64,000 nucleotides of DNA from Bathynomus jamesi (GCA_023014485.1 JAJOZX010005614.1:72501-136500), one strand, 5' to 3'; positions 20,946 to 32,418 are shown, numbered from the stretch's first letter. Notes: generated from the letters alone by a model not told the origin. Numbers and translations are program-made.

Positions 20946-21430
20946 AAATAATTATAATAATGATGATAATACCAGCGGATGGAAGACATCAAATAAAAGG
21001 AAGCTGAACAAGCAGTATGCAAGAGGAAGAAAGGAAAGTGAGCAGGAATTGATGAGGTGTGTAGTGAGGTGATTGAATATGGAGGTAGAATGGTGCTTCA
21101 GTGGCTGTGGAAGATATGTCAAAATACGTAGGATAGTGTTTGAGGTGAGTGGACAAAAGCTGTAATTGTACCAATGTATAAGAATAATGGTGAAATAAAA
21201 AAGGACTAGAGATCGAATGGTGGAGTATGAACAAGGCGGTTTAGGAATGTTAGAGTTGTTGATCAGGTGTCAGAAATAAGAAGCTAAGTTATAAGAAGAT
21301 AAAAGGTACATGTCATTTATGGATTTGGAAAATACCTATATGATAAAGTGAATAGATGTGCATTGTGGCAAGTGCTTAGAATGTATGGTATCATTGCTAA
21401 ATGTTTACTGTAAATGCTGTGAAGTTTTTA
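20946..21430 (+). pseudogene. Decayed RT fragment, best-preserved copy
   Basis: In shifting frames: EAEQAVCKRKKGKxAGIDEV, CSEVIEYGGRMVLQWLWKIC, then VSGQKL-LYQCIRIMVK, EYEQGGLGMLELLIRCQK (frame-shifted GFR..DQ block), FMDLENTYM joined by a shift to DKVNRCALWQVLRMYG. The last two correspond to RT motif A (usual form FMDLEKAYDRVDR-ALW-VLR-YG). This identifies the repeat's 3' part as a reverse transcriptase distinct from the CR1-like and Jockey-like copies. It is nonfunctional. Confidence 0.65.
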
Positions 21431-21439
21431 TGGAAAAGT

Positions 21440-21745
21440 TTGATTGCTAGGGATAAGTTTGATTGCCCTTGGTTGCACACCTTCAAGCATACCTAGCTTA
21501 AATGCAGTATTCTAAGTGAGGCCTTACATAATCTACAGATGAAGTATTATTAGGACCAGCAGCTTTACTTAGTTCCATTTTATTAATTATTTGACTAACA
21601 ACAGCCTTTCACTTTGGAGAATCTGAAGAATTAAAATGAAAGTTATTCAAATTTTCATCTGTAAAAACAGAGCTAAAATAATTGAAACTACCAATAATAT
21701 CTTGATCATTTCCGACTATCATATTATCATGTTCTATTAGACTAA
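21440..21745 (-). pseudogene. Internally deleted LINE RT fragment
   Basis: The minus strand reads NDQDIIGSFNYFSSVFTDENLNNFHFNSSDS, VVSQIINKMELSKAAGPN, and then abruptly DYVRPHLEYCI-ARYA. The first parts precede RT motif 1; 'VRPHLEYC' belongs to the RT thumb some 300 residues later. A large internal deletion therefore joins them. The family is Jockey/CR1-like. Confidence 0.6.
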
Positions 21746-21955
21746 TCTAATCTGGTTTTTTTTATTACATACACATGTATCCTTGTGTATATAAATGATT
21801 TGGGTATCTTCGATCTGAAGTTGAAGCATCGTGTCTGCTCCATGGAGAGAGTTACAAGGAGTTACAAGGAAAAGAAGTACCTCAAAAGGCCTTGCGGCCC
21901 ATACCGAGGAGGTACCAATGGCAACGGGTGCCAGGGAAAATTTTGTACACACTCA

Positions 21956-24760
21956 AATAGTGTGCAAGATTTGGTCTAACCTTTTCTTGAACTGATCCAC
22001 AGAGGAACTGTTCACAACTTCCAAAGGTAACCTGTTCCATGTGTCACAGATCTTATACGTAAAGTAATTCCCACACACACTAGTCCTAAACCTTTTCAAA
22101 TCCAACTTCCAACCATTGTTACGAGTTGGGTTATCATTTAAACTAAACATACTTCTAAAATCGACATCGTTGAACCCGCGTAAGAGCTTGAAAACCTCGA
22201 TCAGTTGACCGCGCAGCCTCCGAGTTTCAAGCGAAAACAAGTTCAGGGCGCGTAACCGTCGATTGTAGCCCATATGCCTAACGGAAGGGATTAACTTTGT
22301 GGCCCTCGCCTGCACTCGCTCCAGCCTCTCAATATCTTTCCTGAGGGTGGGCGACCAGAACTGCACAGCATACTCCAGGTGCGGCCGAACAAGGGAATTG
22401 TACAGTGAGAGCACAATCTTCTTGTTCCGAAACTGAAATTGCCTCCTGATATAACCCAATAGTTTCTGGGCTTTCTTTTCCACCTCTACGCACTGTTTCG
22501 TAAACTTAAGGTCGCTGCTAATTAGCACACCCAAGTCCTTTTCTAAATCAGTCACCTCGATATTACTACCCAACATCGAGTAGTCCGACTTGGGATTGGC
22601 GTAGCCAATGTGCATCACTTTGCATTTACCCAAGTTAAACGGCATTTGCCATTTTCCGGACCACTCTCCTATCCTACCTAGGTCCGCACGCAGTTCCTCG
22701 ATCGCTTCGGGCGTCCCAACATTGGCCCCAAGCTTGGTGTCATCAGCGAATTTGGCGATCCGACTGACGATGCCACCGTCGATATCATTTATGTAAATGA
22801 TAAACAACAGTGGCCCCAAAACGGAACCCTGAGGAGCCCCACTAGTGACCGAGGCCCAACCCGAACTAGCCCCTTTAATTACAACCCTCTGCCGCCTATT
22901 ACTCAGCCAGTTTTCAATCCACCTACCTATTTCCCCACCGATACCCAGCGCGCGCACTTATGCCATTAGCCGGCGGTGAGGTACCTTATCAAAGGTTTTC
23001 TGAAAGTCGAGATAAAGTATATCAATCGCCCTACTCTTATCGTACTCACTCAACATGACGTGGAAAAACTCGAGCAAGTTGGTGAGACACGACCCATGCC
23101 GTCTAAACCCATGTTGGGTCCCCAAGCAGCTTGTAGGAATCCAAATGGTCAACGATCCTATCAGCTATTATCCCTTCTAATAATTTACCTACAACTGAAG
23201 TGAGACTAATGGGACGATAGTTCCCTGGACTTTCGTGATCCCCTTTCTTAAAGATAGGGGTCACGTTGGCTTCCCTCCAGTCACCAGACACCTGGCCCAT
23301 CTCCAACGATTTGTTGAAGACTGTAGCCAGTGAGGAGCCACCTGGTCGCGCACTTCTCGCAACACTCTGGGGAGAAACTGGTCTGGCCCAGGAGCCTTAA
23401 ACGCGCTCAGTTTGTCTATTCTATCGGCAACGACTGTCGCGGTACATCTAACACTATCCAGGCCAGCACCTTCGTGCCTCACGCCTGGCTCGGGATGACG
23501 CGGGTATCCTCCCTGGTGAACACTCCCGCAAAGTACTCATTAAGCACATTGGCGATGTCCGCGTCGGAGGTCTGCAGAACGCCGGTTCCGTCCTTTAACG
23601 GACCTATCATGCTTCTAATGGGCTTTCTACTATTAACATAATTGAAGAACTCCTTAGGGTTCCCCTTGCAGAGGCTTGCCACCCGTAGTTCTTCGTTACG
23701 TTTCGCTAGTCTAACCTTCGCCTTCACTTCCCTACACAGGCGGACATACGCTTCAGTGTTCTCGTGGGAACGATTGGCCTTCGCCCTCCTATACGCTACT
23801 TTCCTATTTCGGATAGCCAAAGCGATATCACGATTGAACCACTTAGGCTGCGTTGAAGCAGGTGTGACCGGTTTTGAGGTATGGCAGCAGACTGCAGCAC
23901 CATAAACTCGTCCCGGAATGCACTCCACACCCGCTCAACATCGCCGCCGACCTCTAACCCCATCTCACCTACCTAGTCTATCCCTGAGGCTAACAAAGTC
24001 CGCCCGCCGGAGATCGAGCTTACTGCCTCTCGAGTTACTACGCTTCACCCGAGGGACGCGCACACGGAACCTAATCAGACCGTGATCACTCCCGCCCAAC
24101 GATTCGTCAACGGTGAGGCCAGTGACGAGGTTGTCTTCGGTCGTGAATACTAAGTCTAGAACGCTTTCGCCTCGTGTAGGCTCGTTGACCCACTGAGTGA
24201 GGAAGTTCTCATCAGCAAAGACAACTAGCCTCCTCCCTTCAGCATCAGCAGTCCTGTCTTCCCACTTTATGCCGCGACAGTTGAAGTCTCCTAAAACTAC
24301 ACACACCCTATCACCTAGCAGGCTACTGAGTTCGGTGTACAGGGCTGTATCCTCCTCGAGGAGGAGATGCGGAGGTCTGTACACCAAGATTAACCTATAA
24401 TTCGTCCCCCCCACGTTCAGATCGACACCAAGCAGCTCCCGTTCCGATCGGAACTGGCAGTCAACCTGACTCAACGTGTCCCTGACGTATATTAGTACCC
24501 CACCCCCCTCCCCACGGGTGCGGTCTTTGCGAAACATTCTATACCCGGAAATTTCGAACTCCCCAACGTAGTCCCTACGATCAGTATGAATCCAGGACTC
24601 GGTGATAGCAACGATATCCTGGTATTATGATGCTAAGAGCGCCCGTAGCTCGCAAAACTTGTTCCTAATTGACCTAGCATTAAAAAGCATTGGACGGAGG
24701 GAGCCTTCCCTATTCTGACCGCCCCCTAGCACGACCCGTTTCCCGAACAGCCAGGGCTCT
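21956..24760 (-). pseudogene. CR1-like ORF2: APE endonuclease and RT (broken)
   Basis: EN: NARSIRNKF, VAITESWI (one stop just before, near 24625), GGGVLIYVRD, LVYRPP, CVVLGDFNCRGIKW, LGGSDHGLIRF (24537-23965). Linker: EFFNYVNSRKPIRS, NEYFAGVFTRE (23928-23479). RT: SAFKAPGPDQFLPRVL, NVTPIFKKGDHESPGNYRPI, DILYLDFQKTFDKVP (motif A), SGAPQGSVLGPLLF (motif B), KFADDTKLGA (motif C), thumb SLVRPHLEYAVQFWSP, end FTYKICDTWNRLP (22957-21956). Breaks: shifts near 23945, 23480, 23290 and 23105 (loss within GDSQHGF), and a TAA in place of Lys at about 22960. Inactive but recently so. Confidence 0.9.
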
Positions 24761-24781
24761 CGGGAGTTGAAGAGCCCCTCA

Positions 24782-26025
24782 CTAACGAGGGGGCAACTTC
24801 CGCAGGAGACTGAGCCCCCTCCAACGTAGGAGGAGGGTCACCACCTGTACTTCGACGCACCCTTCAGTTGAAGGTACGTCCGCCACCGGCTCATCCTCAT
24901 CTCTCCCCGGTGGGGGCCCATCATCTCTCCCTGGACTCGACCTCACCATTCTGTATAGGTGCCGGTCGAGCAGCGCGCCTAGCACACCTTTACCCTTGTT
25001 ATTGAGGTGGACACCATCCCTCTGGTAAAGGTCCCACCTACCCGAAAATGCATCGAAGGGGTCAATAAACTTCACGCCCAGCGGAACGCACAAGTCTTGT
25101 ACCCTCTCATTGATGCCAATGACCTTACTGAGCGCGTGGCCACTGGCATTCATTCGCGGTAAAATACCCATTAACATTCCCCTGTCTGTCTTCAGTTTTA
25201 GATCATCCGCAAGAGACATGATCTCGGTGATGATCCCTTCTGTAAGAACTACCCCACCGCCTTTGAGGAACAGGTCATTGCCACCAGCGTGGACAACGAT
25301 CGCAGTCCTCCGACTAGCCACGCGCACCTTCTCTACCTCCTTCCTTAAGTGCGCCGTTCCCCGCCCAGGTAAGCACCTTACCTTCCTCCCATCCCGGTTT
25401 GCAGAACCAAAGTACTTCTCCTGGCCCCTGATCTGCGATCCCCAATCAAAACGGTGTCTTCCTCCTTCGAGCACAGGAGACTAAAGCGGTTAGAGGTCTT
25501 GACAGGGGCAACTGGGGTCTCAGGCTTCGGCTTCGCAGCCTTCTTGCCCGAGACCTTCCGAAACCCGTCGCCACCCATACACGCAGTTACACCACCCGAC
25601 CCACCCCGACTGGTAGCTACATCCTTCGGTTTCTTTGGGCCATCAGTCGGCCCCTTCCCACCCTTTTTCTTCATTGGCCCCTTCCCACCCTTCTCTATCG
25701 ATCCCTTCCCACCCTTCTCTATCAGCCCCTTCTTTGCGCCCTCCCTTTGTTCTAGATACTTAATCTTACAGTTTAAATCTGCTGGTGTGTTTTTGATTTG
25801 ATCTTGTCCACTGGGTTGGATTTCCAGTGCTACGACCCTAGTTTCAAGCTTTTTTACTAATTCCTTTAGCTCTTTAACTTCCTTTTCGTGGTTGTCTCTA
25901 AGTTTACAAAACAAACATACACTAAGGGATGTGATATCGCTGATACTACCCTCAGGGAAGTCAACGCACCAATGATTAACTTTACATTTAAAGCATTCTG
26001 CTTTCAATTTAGCTGGCCCTGCCAT
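24782..26025 (-). pseudogene. CR1-like ORF1: zinc finger, coiled coil, SGNH esterase
   Basis: It starts MAGPAKLKAECFKCKVNHWC. Residues 10-50 have a CxxC...CxxC pattern (CFKC, CLFC), suggesting a zinc-binding head. Residues 48-75 are a short heptad-like coiled coil (KEVKELKELVKKLETRVVAL). Residues 90-140 are K/G-rich repeats (EKGGKG). After KEEDTVLIGD a one-base loss shifts the frame, destroying the GDS serine codon context. The following frame (25474-24782) has SQIRGQEKYFG, VRCLPGRGTAHLRKEV, IVVHAGGNDLF and YQRDGVHLNNKGK. These are the Gly, Asn and Asp-x-x-His blocks of the SGNH hydrolase family, known as the esterase domain of CR1 ORF1. About 415 residues in total. Confidence 0.85.
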
Positions 26026-26973
26026 ATTTTCTCTTTTTTATTTTTTTTCTGAATACTCTGAATAAGATAAAGCGTTCTAGCAATGAAAACTATCCAAAAA
26101 CGTTCTGACCAGTATATAAAAAAGGGGGGGGTGAATTCATCCCGCGCGTAGACGCATCCACCTATTTGCAAGTGACGTTCATCCTCTCCAGAAGACTACA
26201 CCTCTCCTGCTGCCGCACCGACCAAAGGTCTCCCCAGGGCCGGACAGTCCCAAACGTGTCGCAGCTACCAACTGACAAACACTCGCGACGCAGGCGTCAC
26301 GGATTTTCCGCCAGGAGCGACAGCGAGATGCAGCCCCTTACTAAGTCTTACTAGTCACTCACAAGCGGCCAGACTCTTAGAATCCAGTGTTCAAGGGATA
26401 TCCCACCAGACCCAGAGGCTACGCCCGAGACTTTACGCTGGCCTGGCAGCCAGCTGGGCAGTAAAGCTCTCTCACCTCAGAGCAGTACAGCCAAGCACCA
26501 TCAATTGGTCACCAAAGAACGGTCGCAGGGGGCTGGTCAGGCCATTACGCGTTAGGAATGGGCTTAACGGGGCACTAGCCACACTCCATTCATCGCGCCC
26601 CTACGCCTGGGACCCCTCCATCCCAGTCTCTCACAACCTACGAGCGTTAAATGGTGTTATTTATAGAGGTTCCAAAGCCTCTCTTCCCACGCATGAGGTA
26701 GCAGTAGGGGCCTAATAGTAAAAGAAGAGAAAAAGACTTAATACTAAAAGTTTTTTTTTTTTTGCAGTCAGAGGAGAACAACCTTAACGTAAGCTAAAAG
26801 GACAGAGTAGGGATGGGATGGGGTCCTAGTAACCCACGGGACGCGATTGTGCAAAATACTTCACCCGCCCTCCCGAAAGAGAGAGAGAACCTAAAGGAAC
26901 TGGCAGCCAGTTCCTCTAGAATCCCACGACTCGGGACCGGAGGACTGTCACACCCCAAATATAAAGTTTACTA

Positions 26974-26984
<11 letters not shown>
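26026..26984 (-). promoter_or_regulatory. Probable 5' UTR/promoter region of the CR1-like LINE
   Basis: GC-rich sequence with no credible gene lies upstream of ORF1. Non-LTR elements carry an internal promoter in this position; I see no specific motif that proves it. The left part near 26745-26765 is a T-run. The segment 26800-26984 contains a short inverted repeat (AGGAACTGGCAGCCAGTTCCT-like, 26895-26917) and may belong to another repeat. The 5' end of the element is not resolved. Confidence 0.4.

Positions 26985-27031
<47 letters not shown>
26985..27031. repeat. (GA)n microsatellite, LINE 3' tail
   Basis: A pure GA run directly abuts GTTACAAGGAAAAG, the 3' end (minus strand) of CR1-like copy 2. 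In minus orientation the element thus ends CTTGTAAC(TC)n. Confidence 0.9.
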
Positions 27032-29157
27032 ACAAGGAAAAGAAGTACCTCAAAAGGCCTTGCGGCCCATACCGAGGAGGTACCAATGGCAACGGGTGCC
27101 AGGGAAAATTTTGTACACACTCAAATAGTGTGCAAGATTTGGTCTAACCTTTTCTTGAACTGATCCACAGAGGAACTGTTCACAACTTCCGAAGGTAACC
27201 TGTTCCATGTGTCACAGATCTTATACGTAAAGTAATTCCCACACACACTAGTCCTAAACCGTTTCAAATCCAACTTCCAACCATTGTTGCGAGTTGGGTT
27301 ATCATTTAAACTAAACATACTTCTAAAATCGACATCGTTAAATCCGCGTAAGAGCTTGAAAACCTCGATCAGTTGACCGCGCAGCCTCCGTGTTTCCAGC
27401 GAAAACAAGTTCAGGGCGCTTAACCGTCGATTGTAGCCCATATGCCTAACGGAAGGGATTAACTTTGTGGCCCTCGCCTGCACTCGCTCCAGCCTCTCAA
27501 TATCTTTCCTGAGGGTGGGCGACCAGAACTGCACAGCATATTCCAGGTGCGGCCGAACAAGGGAATTGTACAGAGAGAGCACAATCTCCTTGTTCCGAAA
27601 CTGAAATTGCCTCCTGATATAACCCAATAGTTTCTGGGCTTTCTTTTCCACCTCTACGCACTGTTTCGTAAACTTAAGGTCGCTGCTAATTAGCACACCC
27701 AAGTCCTTTTCTAAATCAGTCACCTCGATATTACTACCCAACATCGAGTAGTCCGACTTGGGATTGGCGTAGCCAATGTGCATCACTTTGCATTTACCCA
27801 AGTTAAACGGCATTTGCCATTTTCCGGACCACTCTCCTATCCTACCTAGGTCCGCACGCAGTTCCTCGATCGCTTCGGGCGTCCCAACATTGGCCCCAAG
27901 CTTGGTGTCATCAGCGAATTTGGCGATCCGACTGACGATGCCACCGTCGATATCATTTATGTAAATGATAAACAACAGTGGCCCAAAACGGAACCCTGAG
28001 GAACCCCACTAGTGACCGAGGCCCAACCCGAACTAGCCCCTTTAATTACAACCCTCTGCCGCCTATTCCTCAGCCAGTTTTCAATCCACCTACCTACTTC
28101 CCCACCGATACCCAGCGCGCGCACTTTCGCCATTAGCCGGCGGTGAGGTACCTTATCAAAGGCTTTCTGAAAGTCGAGATAAAGTATATCAATCGCCCTA
28201 CTCTTATCATACTCACTCAACATGACGTGGAAAAACTCGAGCAAGTTGGTGAGACATGACCTATGCCGTCTAAACCCATGTTGGGAGTCCCCAAGCAGCT
28301 TGTAGGAATCCAAATGGTCAACGATCCTATCAGCTATTATCCCTTCTAATAATTTACCTACAACTGAAGTGAGACTAATGGGACGATAGTTCCCTGGACT
28401 TTCGTGATCCCCTTTCTTAAAGATAGGGGTCACGTTGGCTTCCCTCCAGTCACCAGGCACCTGGCCCATCTCCAACGATTTGTTGAAGACTGTAGCCAGG
28501 TGGGGAACCACCTGGTCGCGCACTTCTCGCAACACTCTGGGGAGAAACTGGTCTGGCCCAGGAGCCTTACACGCGCTCAGTTTGTCTATTCTATCGGCGA
28601 TGACTGTCGCGGTACATCGAACACTATCCAGGCCAGCACTTTCGTGCCTCACGCCTGGCTCGGGGATGACGCGGGTATCCTCCCTGGTGAACACTCCCGC
28701 AAAGTACTCATTAAGCACATTAGCGATGTCCACGTCGGAGGTCCGCAGAACGCCGCTTCGGTCCTTTAGTGGACCTATCATGCTTCTAATGGGCTTTCTA
28801 CTATTAACATAACTGAAGAACTCCTTAGGGTTCCCCTTGCAGAGGCTTGCCACCCGTAGTTCTTCGTTACGTTTCCTTAGTCTAACCTTTGCCTTCACTT
28901 CCCTACACAGGCGGACATACGCTTCAGTGTTCTCGTGGGAACGATTGGCCTTCGCCCTCCTATACGCTACTTTCCTATTTCGGATAGCCAAAGCGATGTC
29001 ACGATTGAACCACTTAGGCTACGTTGAAGCAGGTGTGACCGGTTTTGAGGGTATGGCAGCAGACTGCAGCACCATAAACTCGTCCCGGAATGCACTGCAC
29101 ACCCGCTCAATATCGCCGCCGACTCTAACCCCATCTCACCTACGCTATCCCTGAGGC
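27032..29157 (-). mobile_element. CR1-like LINE copy 2, 5'-truncated
   Basis: Contains ORF2 from the end of the EN/RT linker to the stop. The 28991-27957 frame holds linker, KAPGPDQFLP, YLDFQKAFDKVPHRR (motif A) and SGVPQGSVLG (motif B). A single-base loss in a C-run near 27984 shifts to the 27975-27121 frame with KFADDTKLGA (motif C) and thumb. The 5' end stops at 29157 (in the region just after the EN domain) against a (GA)n run that is the tail of the next fragment. Sequence is nearly identical to copies 1 and 3. Confidence 0.88.
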
Positions 29158-29158
29158 T

Positions 29159-29159
<1 letters not shown>

Positions 29160-29193
<34 letters not shown>

Positions 29194-29276
29194 ACAAGGA
29201 AAAGAAGTACCTCAAAAGGCCTTGCGGCCAATACCGAGGAGGTACCAATGGCAACGGGTGCCAGGGAAAATTTTGT
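29160..29276 (-). mobile_element. CR1-like LINE 3'-end fragment (~115 bp)
   Basis: A (GA)n run is followed by GTTACAAGGAAAAGAAGTAC and the rest of the family's 3' UTR, ending at AATTTTGT where copies 1 and 2 continue with ACACACTC. Here unrelated sequence follows. A severely 5'-truncated insertion is the simplest reading. Confidence 0.75.
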
Positions 29277-29515
29277 CTTTCAACTATCCTAACAGTAGTA
29301 GAAAACTGGATAGAAAAGTAGAAGGCTCTCTCCCCACCCTCCGCTCCCTCCCTGCCAGAGGCAGGTACGGAAAAAGGTTGAAGAAAATACCTTGACCCTG
29401 GAAAAGTAGCCAAGGAAATTTTACAGGAAAGTGGAGAATATATAAATAGCTCTATATTTAGCTTGCTCACAGAGACACCGAGCAAGCGAACTCCTGCAGA
29501 GTTTTCTGAGGTTTT
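29277..29515. other. Spacer between LINE fragments, no gene
   Basis: Mixed sequence between the 115-bp LINE tail and the next LINE 3' end. No convincing coding frame or terminal repeat. Confidence 0.5.
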
Positions 29516-29672
29516 AATCTTAAACTATGAGTGTGTTCAGTACTTTGTCTAGCCTATTTTTAAACAGATTTACACTCTGACTGGAAACAACCTCTGAGGG
29601 AAGTTGGTTCCAGATATTAACTATTTTATAGGAAAAGAAATTTCCGCAGACTGAGGTCCTAAATGTCTTTAC
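29516..29672 (-). pseudogene. C-terminus of ORF2 from a different CR1 subfamily
   Basis: The minus strand reads KTFRTSVCGNFFSYKIVNIW, NQLPSEVVSSQSVNLFKNRL, DKVLNTL and a stop. It is homologous but not identical to the end of the three other copies (FRTSVCGNYFTYKICDTWNRLPSEVVNSSSVDQFKKRLDQI). It abuts the 3' end of copy 3 at about 29673, giving a chimeric arrangement. Confidence 0.7.
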
Positions 29673-31498
29673 ACACTCAAATAGTGTGCAAGATTTCGTC
29701 TAACCTTTTCTTGAACTGATCCACAGAGGAACTGTTCACAACTTCCGAAGGTAACCTGTTCCATGTGTCACAGATCTTATACGTAACGTAATTCCCACAC
29801 ACACTAGTCCTAAACCGTTTCAAATCCAACTTCCAACCATTGTTGCGAGTTGGGTTATCATTTAAACTAAACATACTTCTAAAATCGACATCGTTGAACC
29901 CTCGTAAGAGCTTGAAAACCTCGATCAGTTGACCGCGCAGCCTCCGAGTTTCAAGCGAAAACAAGTTCAGGGCGCGTAACCGTCGATTGTAGCCCATATG
30001 CCTAACAGAAGGGATTAAGTTTGTGGCCCTCGCCTGCACTCGCTCCAGCCTCTCAATGTCTTTCCTGAGGGTGGGCGACCAGAACTGCACAGCATACTCC
30101 AGGTACGGCCGAACAAGGGAATTGTACAGTGAGAGCACAATCTCCTTGTTCCGAAACTGAAATTGCCTCCTGATATAACCCAATAGTTTCTGGGCTTTCT
30201 TTTCCACCTCTACACACTGTTTCGTAAACTTAAGGTCGCTGCTAATTAGCACACCCAAGTCCTTTTCTAAATCAGTCACCTCGATATTACTGCCCAACAT
30301 CGAGTAGTCCGACTTGGGATTGGCGTAGCCAATGTGCATCACTTTGCATTTACCCAAGTTAAACGGCATTTGCCATTTTTCGGATCACTCTCCTATCCTA
30401 CCTAGGTCCGCACGCAGTTCCTCGATCGCTTCGGGCGTCCCAACATTGGCCCCAAGCTTGGTGTCATCAGCGAATTTGGCGATCCGACTGACGATGCCAC
30501 CGTCGATATCATTTATGTAAATGGTAAACAACAGTGGCCCCAAAACGGAACCCTGAGGAACCCCACTAGTGACCGAGGCCCAACCCGAACTAGCCCCTTT
30601 AATTACAACCCTCTGCCGCCTATTCCTCAGCCAGTTTTCAATCCACCTACCTATTTCCCCACCGATACCCAGCGCGCGCACTTTCGCCATTAGCCGGCGG
30701 TGAGGTACCTTATCAAAGGCTTTCTGAAAGTCGAGATAAAGTATATCAATCGCCCTACTCTTATCGTACTCACTCAACATGACGTGGAAAAACTCGAGCA
30801 AGTTGGTGAGACACGACCTATGCCGTCTAAACCCATGTTGGGAGTCCCCAAGCAGCTTGTAGGAATCCAAATGGTCAACGATTCTATCAGCTATTATCCT
30901 TTCTAATAATTTACCTACTACTGAAGTGAGACTAATAGGACGATAGTTCCCTGGACTTTCGTGATCCCCTTTCTTAAAGATAGGGGTCACGTTGGCCTCC
31001 CTCCAGTCACCAGGCACCTGGCCCATCACCAACGATTTGTTGAAGACTGTAGCCAGGTGGGGAGCCACCTGGTCGCGCACTTCTCGCAAAACACTGGGGA
31101 GAAACTGGTCTGGCCCAGGAGCCTTAAACGCGCTCAGTTTGTCTATTCTATGAGCAACGACTGTCGCGGTACATCTAACACTATCCAGGCCAGCACCTTC
31201 GTGCCTCACAGCTGGCTCGGGGATGACGCGGGTATCCTCCCTGGTGAACACTCCCGCAAAGTACTCATTAAGCACATTAGCGATGTCCGCGTCGGAGGTC
31301 CGCAGAACGCCGCTTCCGTCCTTTAAAGGACCTATCATGCTTCTAATGGGCTTTCTACTATTAACATAACTGAAGAACTCCTTAGGGTTCCCCTTGCAGA
31401 GGCTTGCCACCCGTAGTTCTTCGTTACGTTTCGCTAGCCTAACCTTCGCCTTCACTTCCCTACACAGGCGGACATACGCTTCAGTGTTCTCGTGGGAA

Positions 31499-31500
<2 letters not shown>
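29673..31500 (-). mobile_element. CR1-like LINE copy 3, truncated at both ends
   Basis: ORF2 frames: 31455-30385 (linker KEFFSYVNSRKPIRS, KAPGPDQFLPSVL, YLDFQKAFDKVP, SGVPQGSVLGPLLF, KFADDTKLGA) and 30369-29677 (thumb and C-terminus), separated by one TGA stop (GE-stop-SEKWQMPF). The rest is open. The 5' end is cut at 31500 in the linker and continues directly into (GA)n. The normal family 3' UTR is missing. Confidence 0.88.

Positions 31501-31501
<1 letters not shown>

Positions 31502-31561
<60 letters not shown>
31502..31561. repeat. (GA)n microsatellite
   Basis: About 30 GA units between the truncated 5' end of CR1-like copy 3 and a tandem array whose units also contain GAGAGA. Confidence 0.95.
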
Positions 31562-31563
<2 letters not shown>

Positions 31564-32039
31564 CAGTCTCTTGCGTTGTGTTACGTTGCGTTGTTGGTAT
31601 ACGCGGTTGTTCTCTACAACGGGGATGTTGCTATGATGTCCGTTGTAAGCAATGGCGCCGCCGAAGCATCAATCGCAACAGAAGCAGCCAGGAATGAGAG
31701 AGAGAACACCCTCAATCTCTTGCGTTGTGTTACGTTTCGTTGTTGGTATACGCGGTTCTTGTCTACAACGGGGTTCCTGATCCGATCCCCGTTGCAGGCA
31801 ATGGCGCCGTGGAAGCATCAATCGCAACAGAAGCAGCCAGGAGAGAGAGAGAGAGACACTCAATCTCAATGTCTTGCGTTGTGTTATGTTGCGCTGTTGG
31901 TATACGCGGTGGTGGTCCAGAACGGGGTTCTCGCTGAGATCCCTTAATACGCCTCTCCGCGGAAGCATCATTCGCAGTAGAAGCAGCCAGGAAAGAGAGA
32001 GAGACACACTCAATCTCAAGCGTTGTGTTACGTTGCGTT
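31562..32039. repeat. Tandem array, ~130-bp unit, left part
   Basis: Three to four imperfect units, each running TTGCGTTGTGTTACGTTGCG, TTGTTGGTATACGCGG, GATCCCCGTTGCAGGCAATG, GGCGCCG-GGAAGCATCA, CAGAAGCAGCCAGGA and a short GAGAGA run. The last unit is broken at GTTGGTAT by the hAT element at 32048 and resumes at 35822. No coding function is apparent. Confidence 0.85.
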
Positions 32040-32047
32040 GTTGGTAT
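32040..32047. other. 8-bp target-site duplication, left
   Basis: GTTGGTAT directly precedes CAGTGGCGG and is repeated exactly at 35822-35829. Confidence 0.95.
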
Positions 32048-32418
32048 CAGTGGCGGTTCCTCATATGGGCAGCCGCACAGGGCGGCATTTGTGGAGGGGC
32101 GGCATGAGCGCCTGCAAAAAAAATAAAAATAAGAATAAATAAATAAGAAATAAAAAAATAAAAAATAAAATAAATAATAAAAGATCAATAAATATATTTT
32201 TATTAATAAAAAACCATCTATTGCATTTTCCATAAACCTTCCCATAAAAGACCTAAACAATGCAAAATGCTTCCAGATTAATATTATTGGGAATAAAGGC
32301 CCATACTTTAACATATGTAATGTTATTTTTCTGGGTTTGGTTAAATAGTGAAATGTATATTATTTATTACAGAACGAATATTCACACTAAGCCACTAAGG
32401 TCTGTCAAATAACCGCAA

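Larger units (their letters stand above)
21839..26700 (-). mobile_element. CR1-like LINE, near full length (copy 1 of 3)
   Basis: It runs right to left: GC-rich 5' region (to about 26700), ORF1 (26025-24782), ORF2 (about 24760-21956), then a short 3' UTR ending TCCTTGTAAC repeated twice and TCTCTC at about 21850-21839. The 27-kb and 29.7-kb copies are nearly identical over shared parts, indicating recent activity of the family. Both ORFs here carry frameshifts or stops. Confidence 0.88.

Noticed and set aside
26813..27163. Frame with a long RERERE run
   Set aside because: Translation of a (GA)n microsatellite crossing a LINE 3' tail; same for 31394-31947.
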